Shown here in pieces: positions 44,452 through 52,724 of a stretch of 64,000 bases of DNA. This DNA comes from Aeromicrobium chenweiae (lineage in GTDB: Bacteria > Actinomycetota > Actinomycetes > Propionibacteriales > Nocardioidaceae). Both the position numbers and the translations under genes were made by a program. Each line of letters starts with the position of its first letter. The stretch's first letter is position 1. The stretch lies in assembly GCF_003065605.1 (NCBI RefSeq), contig NZ_CP026952.1:3534001-3598000 (forward strand), given 5' to 3'. The notes beneath the pieces are model-generated. The model was not told the DNA's origin. It did not search any database and saw only the letters and a list, made by a program, of their open reading frames with translations.

Positions 44452-45119
44452 GACGCGATCGTCTCGAGCGAGCCGATCAGGTCCGCCGTGGTCGACACGT
44501 CGGCGTACTTCTGCCCCATGTCGAACAGGTTGACCTCGTGCACCAGCGGGCTGCGGTCGTAGACCGCGTCCGACGGCACGGCGACCTTGTAGTTGTACGA
44601 GAACGCGTCCACCGCGCTGCCGCGGACGCATCCGGACGTCGAGCAGCCGGTCACGACGAGCGAGTCGACGCCGGCCTGGACGAGGTAGCTCAGCAGCGGG
44701 GTGCCGAAGAACGCGCTCGGGTGCCGCTTGGGCAGCAGGATCTCGCCCTCCAGCGGTGCGATGTCCGGGTGGAACTCGTAGCCCTTGTCGGGGATGTCCA
44801 TGATCCCGGGCACCTTGGCGCCCAGGGCGCCGGCGTCGAACGCCTTCTTCGGCGCGACGTAGGGGTACAGCACGGGCCAGCCCTTGGCGCGGAACAGCGT
44901 GAGGAGCTGGGAGATGTTCGCGACCGCGTCCCAGGCGACCTCGCCGCAGCTCGTCGTGAACTCCTCGAGCGCCTCGTCGAACGGCACCGGCTGGGTGCCG
45001 GTCGTCCGGTACTGCACGTCGATGATGAGCAGCGCAGGGCGCTTCCCGAGGCCCACCGGTCGGCCGAAGCCGGCGGCGTCGTAGCGCTCCTTGGTCAGGT
45101 CGTCGATGATCTCGCTCAT
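44448..45119 (-). CDS. Isochorismatase-fold cysteine hydrolase (amidase)
   Basis: A 223-residue cysteine hydrolase with the triad visible: Asp in LLIIDVQYR, Lys in LLPKRHPSAFFG, Cys in GCSTSGCVRGSAVDA. The family includes N-carbamoylsarcosine amidase, ureidoacrylate amidase and maleamate amidase; the GCSTSGCVR loop suits that group. Coupled by a 4-nt overlap to the cyclic amidohydrolase, it probably removes the amide or carbamoyl group exposed by ring opening. Confidence 0.88.
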   Translation of the reverse strand: MSEIIDDLTKERYDAAGFGRPVGLGKRPALLIIDVQYRTTGTQPVPFDEALEEFTTSCGEVAWDAVANISQLLTLFRAKGWPVLYPYVAPKKAFDAGALGAKVPGIMDIPDKGYEFHPDIAPLEGEILLPKRHPSAFFGTPLLSYLVQAGVDSLVVTGCSTSGCVRGSAVDAFSYNYKVAVPSDAVYDRSPLVHEVNLFDMGQKYADVSTTADLIGSLETIAS

Positions 45120-46528
45120 GAGGGCTCTCCTTCGTGCTCTGCCGCGGCCAGCGCCACTGCGCCGCTGTGCTCGCGGCGCAGGTAACGGCCGGTCGTGGTC
45201 TCGGCCAGCTGGCCGTCGCGCAGGGCGAACTGGCCCCGCACGATCGTGTGGACGATGCTGAGGGGCACCTCGGTGCCCTCCCAGGGGGTGTAGTCGGCGC
45301 CCGAGTGCTGGGTGGCCGCGTTGATGACGTAGCTGCCGTCCAGGTCGACGACCGCCAGGTCGGCGTCGGAGCCCACCCGGATCGTGCCCTTCTGCGGGTA
45401 CATGCCGAAGAGCTTCGCCGAGCGGGTCGACGTCGCGTCGACGAGCCGCTCGAGCGGGACGCCGCGACGCAGGCCCTCGCTGAGGGTCAGGGGCAGGACG
45501 CCGCCGGTGCCGGGGAAGCCGGCCGACGCGCTCCACACGTCCTTCTCCTTGAAGGAGCGGTGACGCGCGTTGTGGTCCGAACCGACCGTGTCGACCTTGC
45601 CCTCGGCCAGGGCGACCCAGAGCGCCTCGAGGTCGTCACGCTCGCGGATCGGGGGGTTGACCTTGCCGTACGTCCCGCAGTCCGCGTCGGTCGTGAGGGT
45701 CAGGTACTGGGTGCACGTCTCGATGAAGAGGTTCTCGTACGACCGGCGCTGGCGCTCCATGGCCTCCAGCGCGAGCCGGCTGCTCGTGTGCACCGCGTAG
45801 ACCGATGCGCCGGTGATCTGTGCCATGTACGCCACGCGCTGGACGGCCTCGGCCTCGACGAACGAGGGGCGGGACTGGTTCCAGGCACTGAGCGGTCCGC
45901 GCGACTCGTCGATCGGCCGGTTCTTGAGCTTCCACACCAGCTCGATGTTCTCGGGGTGCGGGTTGATCATCGCGCCGTTGTCGGCGGCCATGCCGAGCAC
46001 GTCGTACATGTAGCCGTCGTCGTTGCCCGGCAGGCCCAGGTACGCGCCCTCCTCGCCCTTGAAGTTCATGAAGAACTTGAAGCTCGAGATGCCGAACTCG
46101 CGCATGTACGCGGGGATGTCGTGCACGTGGTCGTCGGTGCCGACGCAGATGTGGAAGCCGAAGTCGACGTAGGAGTCGGCCTCCATCACGGCCTGCGCGC
46201 CCGGGACCACGGTCTCGTAGGGCTCGCCGCTCATCAGGTAGACGAGCATCGAGGTGATGCCTCCGGCCGCCGCGGACGCCGTCTCCAGACGGGCGTCGTC
46301 CGGGTCCTTCGGCACGCGGATGTCCTTGCCGAGGTGCACGTGCGGGTCGATCGCGCCGGGCAGCACGAGCTTGCCGTCCAGCTGGACGACCTCGCGCGCC
46401 TGGGCGTCCGAGTCCCGCGAGACGATGCCCGAGACGAGCCCGTCGTTGATGAGCAGGTCGACGTCCTCGAGGCCCGAGCCGTGCAGGAAGACCCGTCCGC
46501 CGGCCAGGCGGGTGTCGTGAACCGTCAT
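45116..46528 (-). CDS. Dihydropyrimidinase/hydantoinase-type cyclic amidohydrolase
   Basis: A 470-residue TIM-barrel hydrolase: first metal pair in DPHVHLGKD, bridging carbamylated Lys in SSFKFFMNFKG, further ligands in NPHPEN and AVHTSSR, Asp in GSDHN. The C-terminal beta-sandwich has GTIRVGSDADLAVVDL. It should open a cyclic amide, imide, hydantoin or dihydropyrimidine. The canonical His of the HAEN box reads HPEN. ATG46528 overlaps the lyase stop by 4 nt. Confidence 0.9.
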   Translation of the reverse strand: MTVHDTRLAGGRVFLHGSGLEDVDLLINDGLVSGIVSRDSDAQAREVVQLDGKLVLPGAIDPHVHLGKDIRVPKDPDDARLETASAAAGGITSMLVYLMSGEPYETVVPGAQAVMEADSYVDFGFHICVGTDDHVHDIPAYMREFGISSFKFFMNFKGEEGAYLGLPGNDDGYMYDVLGMAADNGAMINPHPENIELVWKLKNRPIDESRGPLSAWNQSRPSFVEAEAVQRVAYMAQITGASVYAVHTSSRLALEAMERQRRSYENLFIETCTQYLTLTTDADCGTYGKVNPPIRERDDLEALWVALAEGKVDTVGSDHNARHRSFKEKDVWSASAGFPGTGGVLPLTLSEGLRRGVPLERLVDATSTRSAKLFGMYPQKGTIRVGSDADLAVVDLDGSYVINAATQHSGADYTPWEGTEVPLSIVHTIVRGQFALRDGQLAETTTGRYLRREHSGAVALAAAEHEGEPS

Positions 46529-47415
46529 GCCATGTCTCCTGTCGTGACGTCCGCCGCGTAGCGTCGGTCGAGCTCGTCGAACTCGGGCTTGCGCACGAGC
46601 GCCTGGCGGTCCGCCCAGGTGATCATGAGATCGCCGGCGTCCTTGGTGTCGCCGTGCTCGGCCAGGTGGTCCATGACCTGGCGCATGCCTGCGACGGCGC
46701 CGCGCATCGCGGCGTTCGCGTAGAGGGCGACGGAGAAGCCGAGCTCGCCCAGCTCGTCGCGCGTCATGAGCGGGGTGAGTCCACCCTCGACCATGTTGGC
46801 CATGTGGAGTCCCGGCACGTTGCGGATGATGTAGTCCATCTGCTCGCGGGTCCGGGGGGCCTCGACGAACAGGACGTCTGCGCCGGCCTCGGCGTAGGCC
46901 GCGGCGCGGTCGCACGCGGCCTCGAGCCCCTCGGTCGACAAAGCGTCCGTGCGCGCGATGACCAGCAGGTCGTCGTCGAGTCGCGCGTCCACCGCGGCTC
47001 GGACCTTGCCCACCATCTCGTCCTGCGAGATGACGCCCTTGCCCGCGAAGTGGCCGCACTTCTTGGGGCTGACCTGGTCCTCGAGCTGGATCGCCGCGGC
47101 GCCCGCTCGCTCGAGCTGTCGTACGGTGCGCTGCACGTTGAGGGCGTTGCCGAAGCCGGTGTCCGCGTCGACCACCAGCGGGATGGAGACGGCGTCCGCC
47201 ATGGCCGCCACGTGGCCGACGAGCTCGCTGACCGACAGCAGGCCGAGGTCCGGCATCCCGAGGTAGGTGTTCGTCAGTCCTGCTCCCGAGACGTAGACCG
47301 CCTCGAAGCCGGCCTGCTCGATCACGCGAGCGGTGAGCGCGTTGGGAGCTCCGGGCAGGAGCATCGGCCCGCCCTCCCGGCTGATCAGCTCACGCAGCCG
47401 TTGCGGTGTCGTCAT
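46525..47415 (-). CDS. Isocitrate-lyase-superfamily C-C lyase (methylisocitrate / 2,3-dimethylmalate lyase type)
   Basis: A 296-residue ICL/PEP-mutase protein: VYVSGAG, DADTGFGNALNVQRTVRQLERAGAAAIQLEDQ (split; Mg2+ residues Asp-Glu), and SPKKCGHFAGK carrying the catalytic Cys. The KKCGH loop points to a true lyase and against PEP mutase or oxaloacetate decarboxylase. Products would be pyruvate (or similar 2-oxo acid) and a carboxylic acid. No methylcitrate synthase is near, so a classic propionate pathway is not supported. Confidence 0.85.
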   Translation of the reverse strand: MTTPQRLRELISREGGPMLLPGAPNALTARVIEQAGFEAVYVSGAGLTNTYLGMPDLGLLSVSELVGHVAAMADAVSIPLVVDADTGFGNALNVQRTVRQLERAGAAAIQLEDQVSPKKCGHFAGKGVISQDEMVGKVRAAVDARLDDDLLVIARTDALSTEGLEAACDRAAAYAEAGADVLFVEAPRTREQMDYIIRNVPGLHMANMVEGGLTPLMTRDELGELGFSVALYANAAMRGAVAGMRQVMDHLAEHGDTKDAGDLMITWADRQALVRKPEFDELDRRYAADVTTGDMA

Positions 47416-47435
47416 GGTGTGATTCCCCTTCGGGA

Positions 47436-48107
47436 CTAGTCGTCGAAGCCGAGCGCAGCAAGGGCGCTGCGCCTGGCGCGGTCAAGGTGTTCGTTCACGA
47501 GGCGGGCTGCCTCGTCGGGTGAGCGCGACTGCAGAGCAGCCACGATGTCTGCGTGCTCGCCGAGTGCCTCCTTGGCGCGCACGGGCGCCTTGGCGGACAT
47601 GGAGCGGGCCAGGACGATCTGGGCCTGGGTCTCGAGGGCCGCGCGTTCGAGGGTCGCGTTGCCGGAGAGTCCCAGGAGGCGGCGGTGGAAGTCGCGGTCC
47701 GCGGGATAGCGGCCGTCGGCCTCGGACGACATCGCCTCGGCGGTCTCGGAGACGAATGCGTCCAGCTCGGCGATCTGCTCGTCGGTCGCGCGCCGGCACA
47801 CGAGGCGCGCGGCGTACATCTCGAACGCCGAGCGCATGTCGTAGAGCTCGTCGAGCTCGCGCGGCTCGAACGTGCGGACGAAGGCACCGCGATGACTGAC
47901 CATCGTGAGCAGTCCCTCGCCGGCGAGGTGCTGGATCGCCTCGCGCAGCGGACCCCGGCTGATGCCGAGCGAGGAGGCCAGTGCGACCTCGTTGAGGCGT
48001 TCGCCCGGGGCGACCGTCCCCGACAGGATCATCTCGCGGATCAGGGTCTCGGTGCGGTGGGAGAAGGTCGCGTCGCGGCTCAGCTCAGTCCCGGTGACAT
48101 CACTCAC
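47436..48107 (-). CDS. GntR/FCD-family transcriptional regulator of block B
   Basis: A 223-residue regulator: winged HTH (about 20-85; NEVALASSLGISRGPLREAIQHLAGEGLLTM) and FCD domain (about 95-210; DRDFHRRLLG, LGEHADIV, VNEHLDRAR carry its ligand residues). It heads block B, 20 bases before the lyase gene. The palindrome at 48219-48232 lies 112 bases upstream and its exact twin lies before block A, so autoregulation and control of both blocks are likely. Confidence 0.9.
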   Translation of the reverse strand: MSDVTGTELSRDATFSHRTETLIREMILSGTVAPGERLNEVALASSLGISRGPLREAIQHLAGEGLLTMVSHRGAFVRTFEPRELDELYDMRSAFEMYAARLVCRRATDEQIAELDAFVSETAEAMSSEADGRYPADRDFHRRLLGLSGNATLERAALETQAQIVLARSMSAKAPVRAKEALGEHADIVAALQSRSPDEAARLVNEHLDRARRSALAALGFDD

Positions 48108-48218
48108 TGGAGTTCCTCACGGTTGTGGGCAGGTTTCGCAGACAGTCTGACTGATTCTCGCCGCCGGGCACGCTGCCCGGACATCTCGCGCCATCTCATT
48201 GTGCGGCCGCGCTCTGTC

Positions 48219-48232
48219 AACTGTCAACAGTT
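48219..48232. promoter_or_regulatory. GntR-type operator before block B
   Basis: AACTGTCAACAGTT, identical to the core of the site at 43985-43998, and overlapping a TGTCAACTGTCAACA direct repeat (48215-48229). It lies upstream of the GntR gene and just after the terminator of the facing racemase operon. Confidence 0.7.
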
Positions 48233-48256
48233 TACGAGAAGACGTGTGACCAAGAA

Positions 48257-48275
48257 CTCCCCGACCGGCGGGGAG
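48257..48275 (-). terminator. Intrinsic terminator of the trp-type operon
   Basis: CTCCCCG-(5)-CGGGGAG, read on the minus strand after the racemase stop and followed by TTCTTGG. It closes the transcript starting at 51427. Confidence 0.75.
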
Positions 48276-48290
48276 CCCGGTGCCGGGCCG

Positions 48291-48980
48291 CTAGGACAGG
48301 GCGAGGTCGACGGCGGCCTCGACGTGCAGCGCCGTCGTGGGGAAGACCGGCACCTCGAGGTCGGCCGCGCCGATCAGCAGCTCGATCTCGGTGCAGCCCA
48401 GGATGATGCCCTCGGCGCCGCGAGCCACGAGGCGGTCGGTCGCGGCGAGGTAGAAGGCCTTCGACTCCGCGGTCATGACGTCGTGGCACAGCTCGTCGTA
48501 GACGATCGCGCTGATGCGGGTCCGATCGTCCTCGGGCGGCACCAGCACCTCGATGCCGTGGGTCGCCACCCGGTCGACGTAGAACGACTGCTCCATCGTG
48601 AACGCCGTCCCGAGCAGCCCGACCCGGCATAGGCCGGCCGTGCCGATCGCCTCCGCAGTGGTGTCGGCGATGTGGACGAACGGGACCGTGATCGCCGACT
48701 CGATCTCGGCGGCCACGTGGTGCATCGTGTTGGTGCACAGGACGACGAGATCGGCTCCGGCCGCCTCCAACCGGCGTCCCGCAGCCGCGAGGTGGTCGGC
48801 CACCAGGTCCCAGCGGTCCGCGAGCTTGAGCCGCTCGATGTCCGCGAAGTCGACCGACTCCAGCAGGATCCGCGCCGAGTGCAGCCCGCCCAGCCGAGCC
48901 GCGACGGACTCGTTCATCAGGCGGTAGTACTCGACCGTGCTGACCCAGCTCATCCCGCCGATCAGGCCGATGGTCCTCAC
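48291..48980 (-). CDS. Aspartate/glutamate racemase family protein
   Basis: A 229-residue racemase of the YgeA/aspartate-racemase type with both cysteines: LCTNTMHHV and LGCTEIELL. N-terminal GLIGGMSWVSTVEYYR is typical. It may racemise Asp or Glu or a related amino acid; the hydantoin racemase and maleate isomerase groups are related but less similar. ATG48980 overlaps the DUF3293 stop by 4 nt. Last gene of the unit led by the trp-type attenuator. Confidence 0.87.
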   Translation of the reverse strand: MRTIGLIGGMSWVSTVEYYRLMNESVAARLGGLHSARILLESVDFADIERLKLADRWDLVADHLAAAGRRLEAAGADLVVLCTNTMHHVAAEIESAITVPFVHIADTTAEAIGTAGLCRVGLLGTAFTMEQSFYVDRVATHGIEVLVPPEDDRTRISAIVYDELCHDVMTAESKAFYLAATDRLVARGAEGIILGCTEIELLIGAADLEVPVFPTTALHVEAAVDLALS

Positions 48981-49408
48981 GGGTCCATCACCGGGGTGAT
49001 GACCAGACGGGCCGGACCGCCGCGCTCGATGACCACGATCGCGTTCTGCCCGTACGCCGTCGCGAGCTCGACCGCCTCGCGCTCACCGAGGTCGAGGGCG
49101 AAGAAGCCGTGCTCGGGCTCCCACTCCGGGTCGTAGCCCACGCCGATGTGCGGCAGGATCACGCAGCCGATCTCGCTGAGGTCGGCCTCCATGCGGTCGT
49201 TGGCCTCGTCGTTGCTGTCCTGGTCGAGCGGCTCGCTGCGGGGGTTCCAGGCGGTGATGAACACTCCGCCGGCCGAGCCGTAGTCGGCCAGGACCGCGTC
49301 GATCTCCGCCGACGTCTCACCGATGCCGACCGTCGCGCGGGCCGTGCCGAGATCGTCCAGCACGACGTACCGGGTGCGCTCGTACTCGCGCATCAGGTCG
49401 GTGGCCAT
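48977..49408 (-). CDS. DUF3293-family protein
   Basis: A 143-residue protein with the DUF3293 signature: FITAWNPRSEPLDQDSNDEANDRMEADL, GYDPEWEPEHGFFAL and ATAYGQNAIVVI. No function is established. Its ATG shares one base with the stop of the anthranilate-synthase-type gene (TGATG), implying translational coupling. Confidence 0.78.
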   Translation of the reverse strand: MATDLMREYERTRYVVLDDLGTARATVGIGETSAEIDAVLADYGSAGGVFITAWNPRSEPLDQDSNDEANDRMEADLSEIGCVILPHIGVGYDPEWEPEHGFFALDLGEREAVELATAYGQNAIVVIERGGPARLVITPVMDP

Positions 49409-51282
49409 CAGCCGACCAGGTCCATCACGAGGTCGCGCAGGATCCCGAAGCCGTTCTGGGTCAGGATCGACTCGGCGTGGAACTGGACGCCGCGGTAGTG
49501 CGGGCCCGAGACCAGGTGGACGTCGCCCGTCGCCGGATCGGTCTCGACCGAGACGCCCTCGGGCAGGCCGGACTCCGGCACCCGCGCGACGAACGTGTTG
49601 TAGAAGCCGACCGTCTCCTCGCGACCGCGCACGACCAGACGGCTCTGCGTCCCCTGGAAGACGATGTCCTTGAAGACCAGGTCGAGGCCGATCTGGTGGC
49701 TCAGGGTCTGGTGCCCGAGGCACACCGCGAGGAACGGACGCTCGGCCGCGAGCAGGTCGGAGACGACCCCGTGCAGCGCCGCCATCTTGGGATCCGTGAC
49801 GTCGCGGGGGTCGCCGGGGCCGGGACCCACGACCACGAGGTCGTAGCCGTCCAGCGCGCCCGGCTCGCGGAGCGCGGGAGCGTCGTGACGGATGATGTCG
49901 GTAGACATGCCCAGCACGCCGAACACGTGGGAGAGCATGTTGACGAAGTCGTCCTCGCCGTCGACGACGACGACCCGCTTGCCGGTCAGCGACGGCACCG
50001 GAGCGGCCCCCGACTGGTCGGTGAGCCAGAACTGGCTGAGCCGCTGGTTGCGCGAGCCGAGGGCGATGATGACCTCGTCCTCGCGGGTGAACGCGTCGAA
50101 TCCCTCGACCGGCTCAGGCGCGGACTCGACCAGGCCGAACGCGCTGAGGATGCCCGAGGCCTTGGCCCACGTCTCGGTCGTCTCGTACTCGGCGTCGGAG
50201 TCGCGCACGAGCGTCGCCCCCGCGGTGACCTTGAGGTTGCCGTCGAGGTCGACGTCGGCCGTCCGGATGAGGATCGGCGCGTCGGCCATCGGTGCACCGT
50301 CGTCGTCGCGGCCGATGAGGGCGGCGACGGAGGCGTAGTAGCCGCGCCCCTCGGGCTCGTACTGCTTGATCAGCCGGCACGCGTTCTCGACCGGGCTGCC
50401 GGTGACGGTCGCGGCGAACATCGAGTCGCGCAGCACCTCACGGACGTCGCGATGGGTGCGTCCGGCCAGGAGGTACTCTGTGTGGACCAGGTGCGTCATC
50501 GGCTTGAGGTACGGCCCCAGCACGAGCCCGCCCTCGTGGCAGATGTCGCACATCATCTTGAGCTCCTCGTCCACGACCATGAACAGCTCGTAGATCTCCT
50601 TCTCGTCCTCGAGGAACTTCAGCAGCTCGCGCTTCTTCTCCGCGTGGGTCTCCAGGCCGCGCATGCGGAACGTGCCGCTGATGGGGTTCATGCGCACCTG
50701 ACCCGCCTCCAGGCTCACGTGCCGTTCCGGCGACGCACCGATCAGGTAGCGGTCGCCGGTGAAGATGAGGAACGTCCAGAAGGCGCCCCGCTCGCGCTCG
50801 AGCAGGCGGCGGAACACGGTCAGCGCCCGCTCGTGCCCCCAGTCGGCGACCTGCGCGCGGTAGTGGCGGCCGATCACCAGGTTGGCTCCCTCGCCCTGGC
50901 CGATCTCGTCGTCGATGATCTGGCGGACGATGCCGGCGTACGCCTCGTCGGACGTCTCGAAGCCGCCGCGGTCGGTGAACTCGACCGGGACGTCGGGCAG
51001 CAGGGACAACAGCTCCTCGACGGGCACCTCGGCGCTGTGGACGACCTCGATGGCCGAGAGCGGCGTGCCGTCCTGGTGCGCCTCGAAGCCGCGCTCGCGC
51101 ACCTGCGCGTACGGGACGAGGACGAGGTGGTCCCAGGACCGCTCGACCCCTGCGCGGAGCGGGATGTCGGCCAGCTGCTCCAGGTCGGTGCGCGGCCCGC
51201 CGACGAGGGTCACGGTGTCGGAGTCGCGCACGCGGATCAGCGCGAAAGCCGGTTGAGCGAGGAGCTCGTCGAGGGAGGTCAT
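49408..51282 (-). CDS. Fused anthranilate synthase-type enzyme (chorismate-using domain + glutamine amidotransferase)
   Basis: A 624-residue fusion: chorismate-binding domain (about 1-410; IGASPERHVSLEAGQVRMNPISGTFRMRG, split; LVHTEYLLAGR; FAATVTGSPVENACRLI) and class I glutamine amidotransferase (about 430-620; Cys in AVCLGHQTLS, His in VQFHAES). Layout and the ILIRTADVDLDGNLKVTAGATLV stretch recall PhzE, the ADIC synthase of phenazine pathways, as well as bacterial TrpEG fusions. The Trp-codon attenuator upstream argues for anthranilate and tryptophan synthesis; no phz genes are present. ATG51282 follows GAAGGA. Confidence 0.88.
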   Translation of the reverse strand: MTSLDELLAQPAFALIRVRDSDTVTLVGGPRTDLEQLADIPLRAGVERSWDHLVLVPYAQVRERGFEAHQDGTPLSAIEVVHSAEVPVEELLSLLPDVPVEFTDRGGFETSDEAYAGIVRQIIDDEIGQGEGANLVIGRHYRAQVADWGHERALTVFRRLLERERGAFWTFLIFTGDRYLIGASPERHVSLEAGQVRMNPISGTFRMRGLETHAEKKRELLKFLEDEKEIYELFMVVDEELKMMCDICHEGGLVLGPYLKPMTHLVHTEYLLAGRTHRDVREVLRDSMFAATVTGSPVENACRLIKQYEPEGRGYYASVAALIGRDDDGAPMADAPILIRTADVDLDGNLKVTAGATLVRDSDAEYETTETWAKASGILSAFGLVESAPEPVEGFDAFTREDEVIIALGSRNQRLSQFWLTDQSGAAPVPSLTGKRVVVVDGEDDFVNMLSHVFGVLGMSTDIIRHDAPALREPGALDGYDLVVVGPGPGDPRDVTDPKMAALHGVVSDLLAAERPFLAVCLGHQTLSHQIGLDLVFKDIVFQGTQSRLVVRGREETVGFYNTFVARVPESGLPEGVSVETDPATGDVHLVSGPHYRGVQFHAESILTQNGFGILRDLVMDLVG

Positions 51283-51337
51283 CTCAGTTCCTTCGTGAAA
51301 GTCTCGACCGGCGGGGCGAGGGCTGCAGAAACAACGA

Positions 51338-51369
51338 TGCCCAGAGCCGGCCATGAGGCGGTCTGGGCA
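51338..51369 (-). terminator. Attenuator terminator of the trp-type operon
   Basis: On the minus strand TGCCCAGA and TCTGGGCA form an 8-bp stem, extended inside by CCGCC/GGCCGG with one bulge. TCGTTGTTTCT follows. The 5' arm (51365-51357) can instead pair with 51387-51379 (seven Watson-Crick pairs, one G-U, one mismatch), an antiterminator. That segment can in turn pair as GCCACC/GGTGGC (51399-51394 with 51387-51382), freeing the terminator. Confidence 0.8.
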
Positions 51370-51388
51370 GAATGTCGACAGGCCACCG

Positions 51389-51427
51389 TCAGGGGTGGCG
51401 CCACCAGGTGAGGTGTCGGGCTGTCAT
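51389..51427 (-). CDS. trpL: Trp leader peptide (12 residues, tandem Trp codons)
   Basis: The peptide reads MTARHLTWWRHP. Codons 8 and 9 are TGG TGG and the stop lies in the loop of the first hairpin, the classical position for sensing charged tRNA-Trp by ribosome stalling. TAGGCT (51440-51435) lies seven bases before the ATG and there is no ribosome binding site, so the leader ORF seems to start at the transcript's 5' end. Confidence 0.8.
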   Translation of the reverse strand: MTARHLTWWRHP

Positions 51428-51434
51428 GCCGGGA

Positions 51435-51440
51435 AGCCTA
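51435..51440 (-). promoter_or_regulatory. -10 element of the trp-type operon
   Basis: TAGGCT on the minus strand, seven bases before the leader-peptide ATG. The 60-bp interval to the divergent M20 peptidase gene also holds CAGACT (51476-51481) facing the other way. Confidence 0.5.
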
Positions 51441-51487
51441 TCGCAGGGCCCCGACCGTCATCGCGGCTCGGCTGCCAGACTTCGACC

Positions 51488-52702
51488 ATGGACATCGACG
51501 TCGACCTGATCCGGCGTGACCTCGCGCAGCTGGTCAACATCCCCAGCACCGGCGGCTCGGACGCGGAGATCGCCGTCCAGCGGTGGTGCGCGGCCCACCT
51601 GACCGGCCTCGGGCTCGACGTCGACCAGTGGCGGCTCGACCTCGACGAGCTGCGCGCGCACCCGGACCACCCCGGCGAGGAGGTCGAGCGCGAGGAGGCC
51701 TGGGGCGTCGTCGGCACGTCCGGCCCCGGCACCCCGGCCTTGATCCTCAACGGCCACGTCGACGTCGTGCCGCCGGGCGACGCGGAGTCGTGGACGAACG
51801 CCGATCCGTGGCTGGTCCGCGAGGAGGCGGACCGGTGGTACGGGCGCGGGGTCTGCGACATGAAGGGCGGCGTGGTCGCGATCATCGCCGCGGCGCGGGC
51901 CGTCGCCGACGTGCCGCTGTCGCGACCGTTCGCGATCCACACCGTCATCGGGGAGGAGGACGGCGGCGTCGGCACCTTCGCGACGCTGCGCCGCGGCCAC
52001 CACGGCGATGCGTGCGTGATCGCCGAGCCCACCGCCGGCCAGATCGTCTCGGCGAACGCCGGCTCGCTGACCTTCCGCCTCGAGGTGCCCGGTCAGTCCA
52101 CCCACGGCTCGATGCGCACGACCGGTCACAGCGCGATCACGGCGTTCGAGCACGTCCACCGGGCGCTCGCCGAGCTCGAGGACGTCCGCAACGCGGACCC
52201 CGTCGCCCCGTTCGGGCCGTCCCTGCCCTGGCCGATCAGCGTGGGCGTGATCCGCGCCGGCGACTGGGCCAGCACGGTGCCCGACCTCCTGGTCGCCGAG
52301 GGCCGGTACGGGCTCATGCCCGGCGAGTCGTTCGCCGCCGGCAAGGCCGCGTTCGAGCAGGCCGTGGCGCGGGCCGCCGCCGCCGATCCGTGGCTCGCGG
52401 ACCACCCGCCGGTCGTCACCTGGCCGGGCGGGCACTTCGCTGCCGGCGAGCTGGCGGCGGGCGACCCGTTCGGGGTCCAGGTTCGCGATGCGGTCGTCGC
52501 CGCCGGGCAGGACGCGCCTGCACTCATCGGCGCCCCCTACGGCTCCGACCTGCGCCAGTACGCGGCCGCGGGCATCCCCACCGTGCAGTACGGACCGGGC
52601 GACATCGCCGACGCCCACGCGGTCGACGAGAGCGTCGGCATCGCGGAGGTCGTGGCCAGCGCGACCGCGTACGCCGAGCTCATCGTGGCCCGCTGCACCT
52701 GA
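51488..52702 (+). CDS. M20-family metallopeptidase (ArgE/DapE-like)
   Basis: A 404-residue zinc peptidase/deacylase: NGHVDVVPPGD (metal His and Asp), GRGVCDMKGGV (bridging Asp), IGEEDGG (catalytic Glu then metal Glu), and VIAEPTAG. The dimerisation insert lies in the middle (QSTHGSMRTTGHSA). Members hydrolyse N-acyl amino acids or dipeptides; the substrate is unknown. CAGACT six bases before the ATG may be the -10 of a leaderless transcript. It is divergent from the trp-type operon. Confidence 0.88.
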   Translation: MDIDVDLIRRDLAQLVNIPSTGGSDAEIAVQRWCAAHLTGLGLDVDQWRLDLDELRAHPDHPGEEVEREEAWGVVGTSGPGTPALILNGHVDVVPPGDAESWTNADPWLVREEADRWYGRGVCDMKGGVVAIIAAARAVADVPLSRPFAIHTVIGEEDGGVGTFATLRRGHHGDACVIAEPTAGQIVSANAGSLTFRLEVPGQSTHGSMRTTGHSAITAFEHVHRALAELEDVRNADPVAPFGPSLPWPISVGVIRAGDWASTVPDLLVAEGRYGLMPGESFAAGKAAFEQAVARAAAADPWLADHPPVVTWPGGHFAAGELAAGDPFGVQVRDAVVAAGQDAPALIGAPYGSDLRQYAAAGIPTVQYGPGDIADAHAVDESVGIAEVVASATAYAELIVARCT

Positions 52703-52724
52703 TCCCCACCCCACCCCACCGCTG

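Noticed and set aside
46525..47415. Complete methylcitrate cycle with the MmgE/PrpD genes
   Set aside because: There is no citrate/methylcitrate synthase-like gene in the window, and the lyase is coupled to a cyclic amidohydrolase instead.
49408..51282. Phenazine biosynthesis (PhzE) locus
   Set aside because: The fusion resembles PhzE, but no phzB, D, F or G-like genes are near and a Trp-codon attenuator precedes it. I cannot fully exclude ADIC synthase activity.
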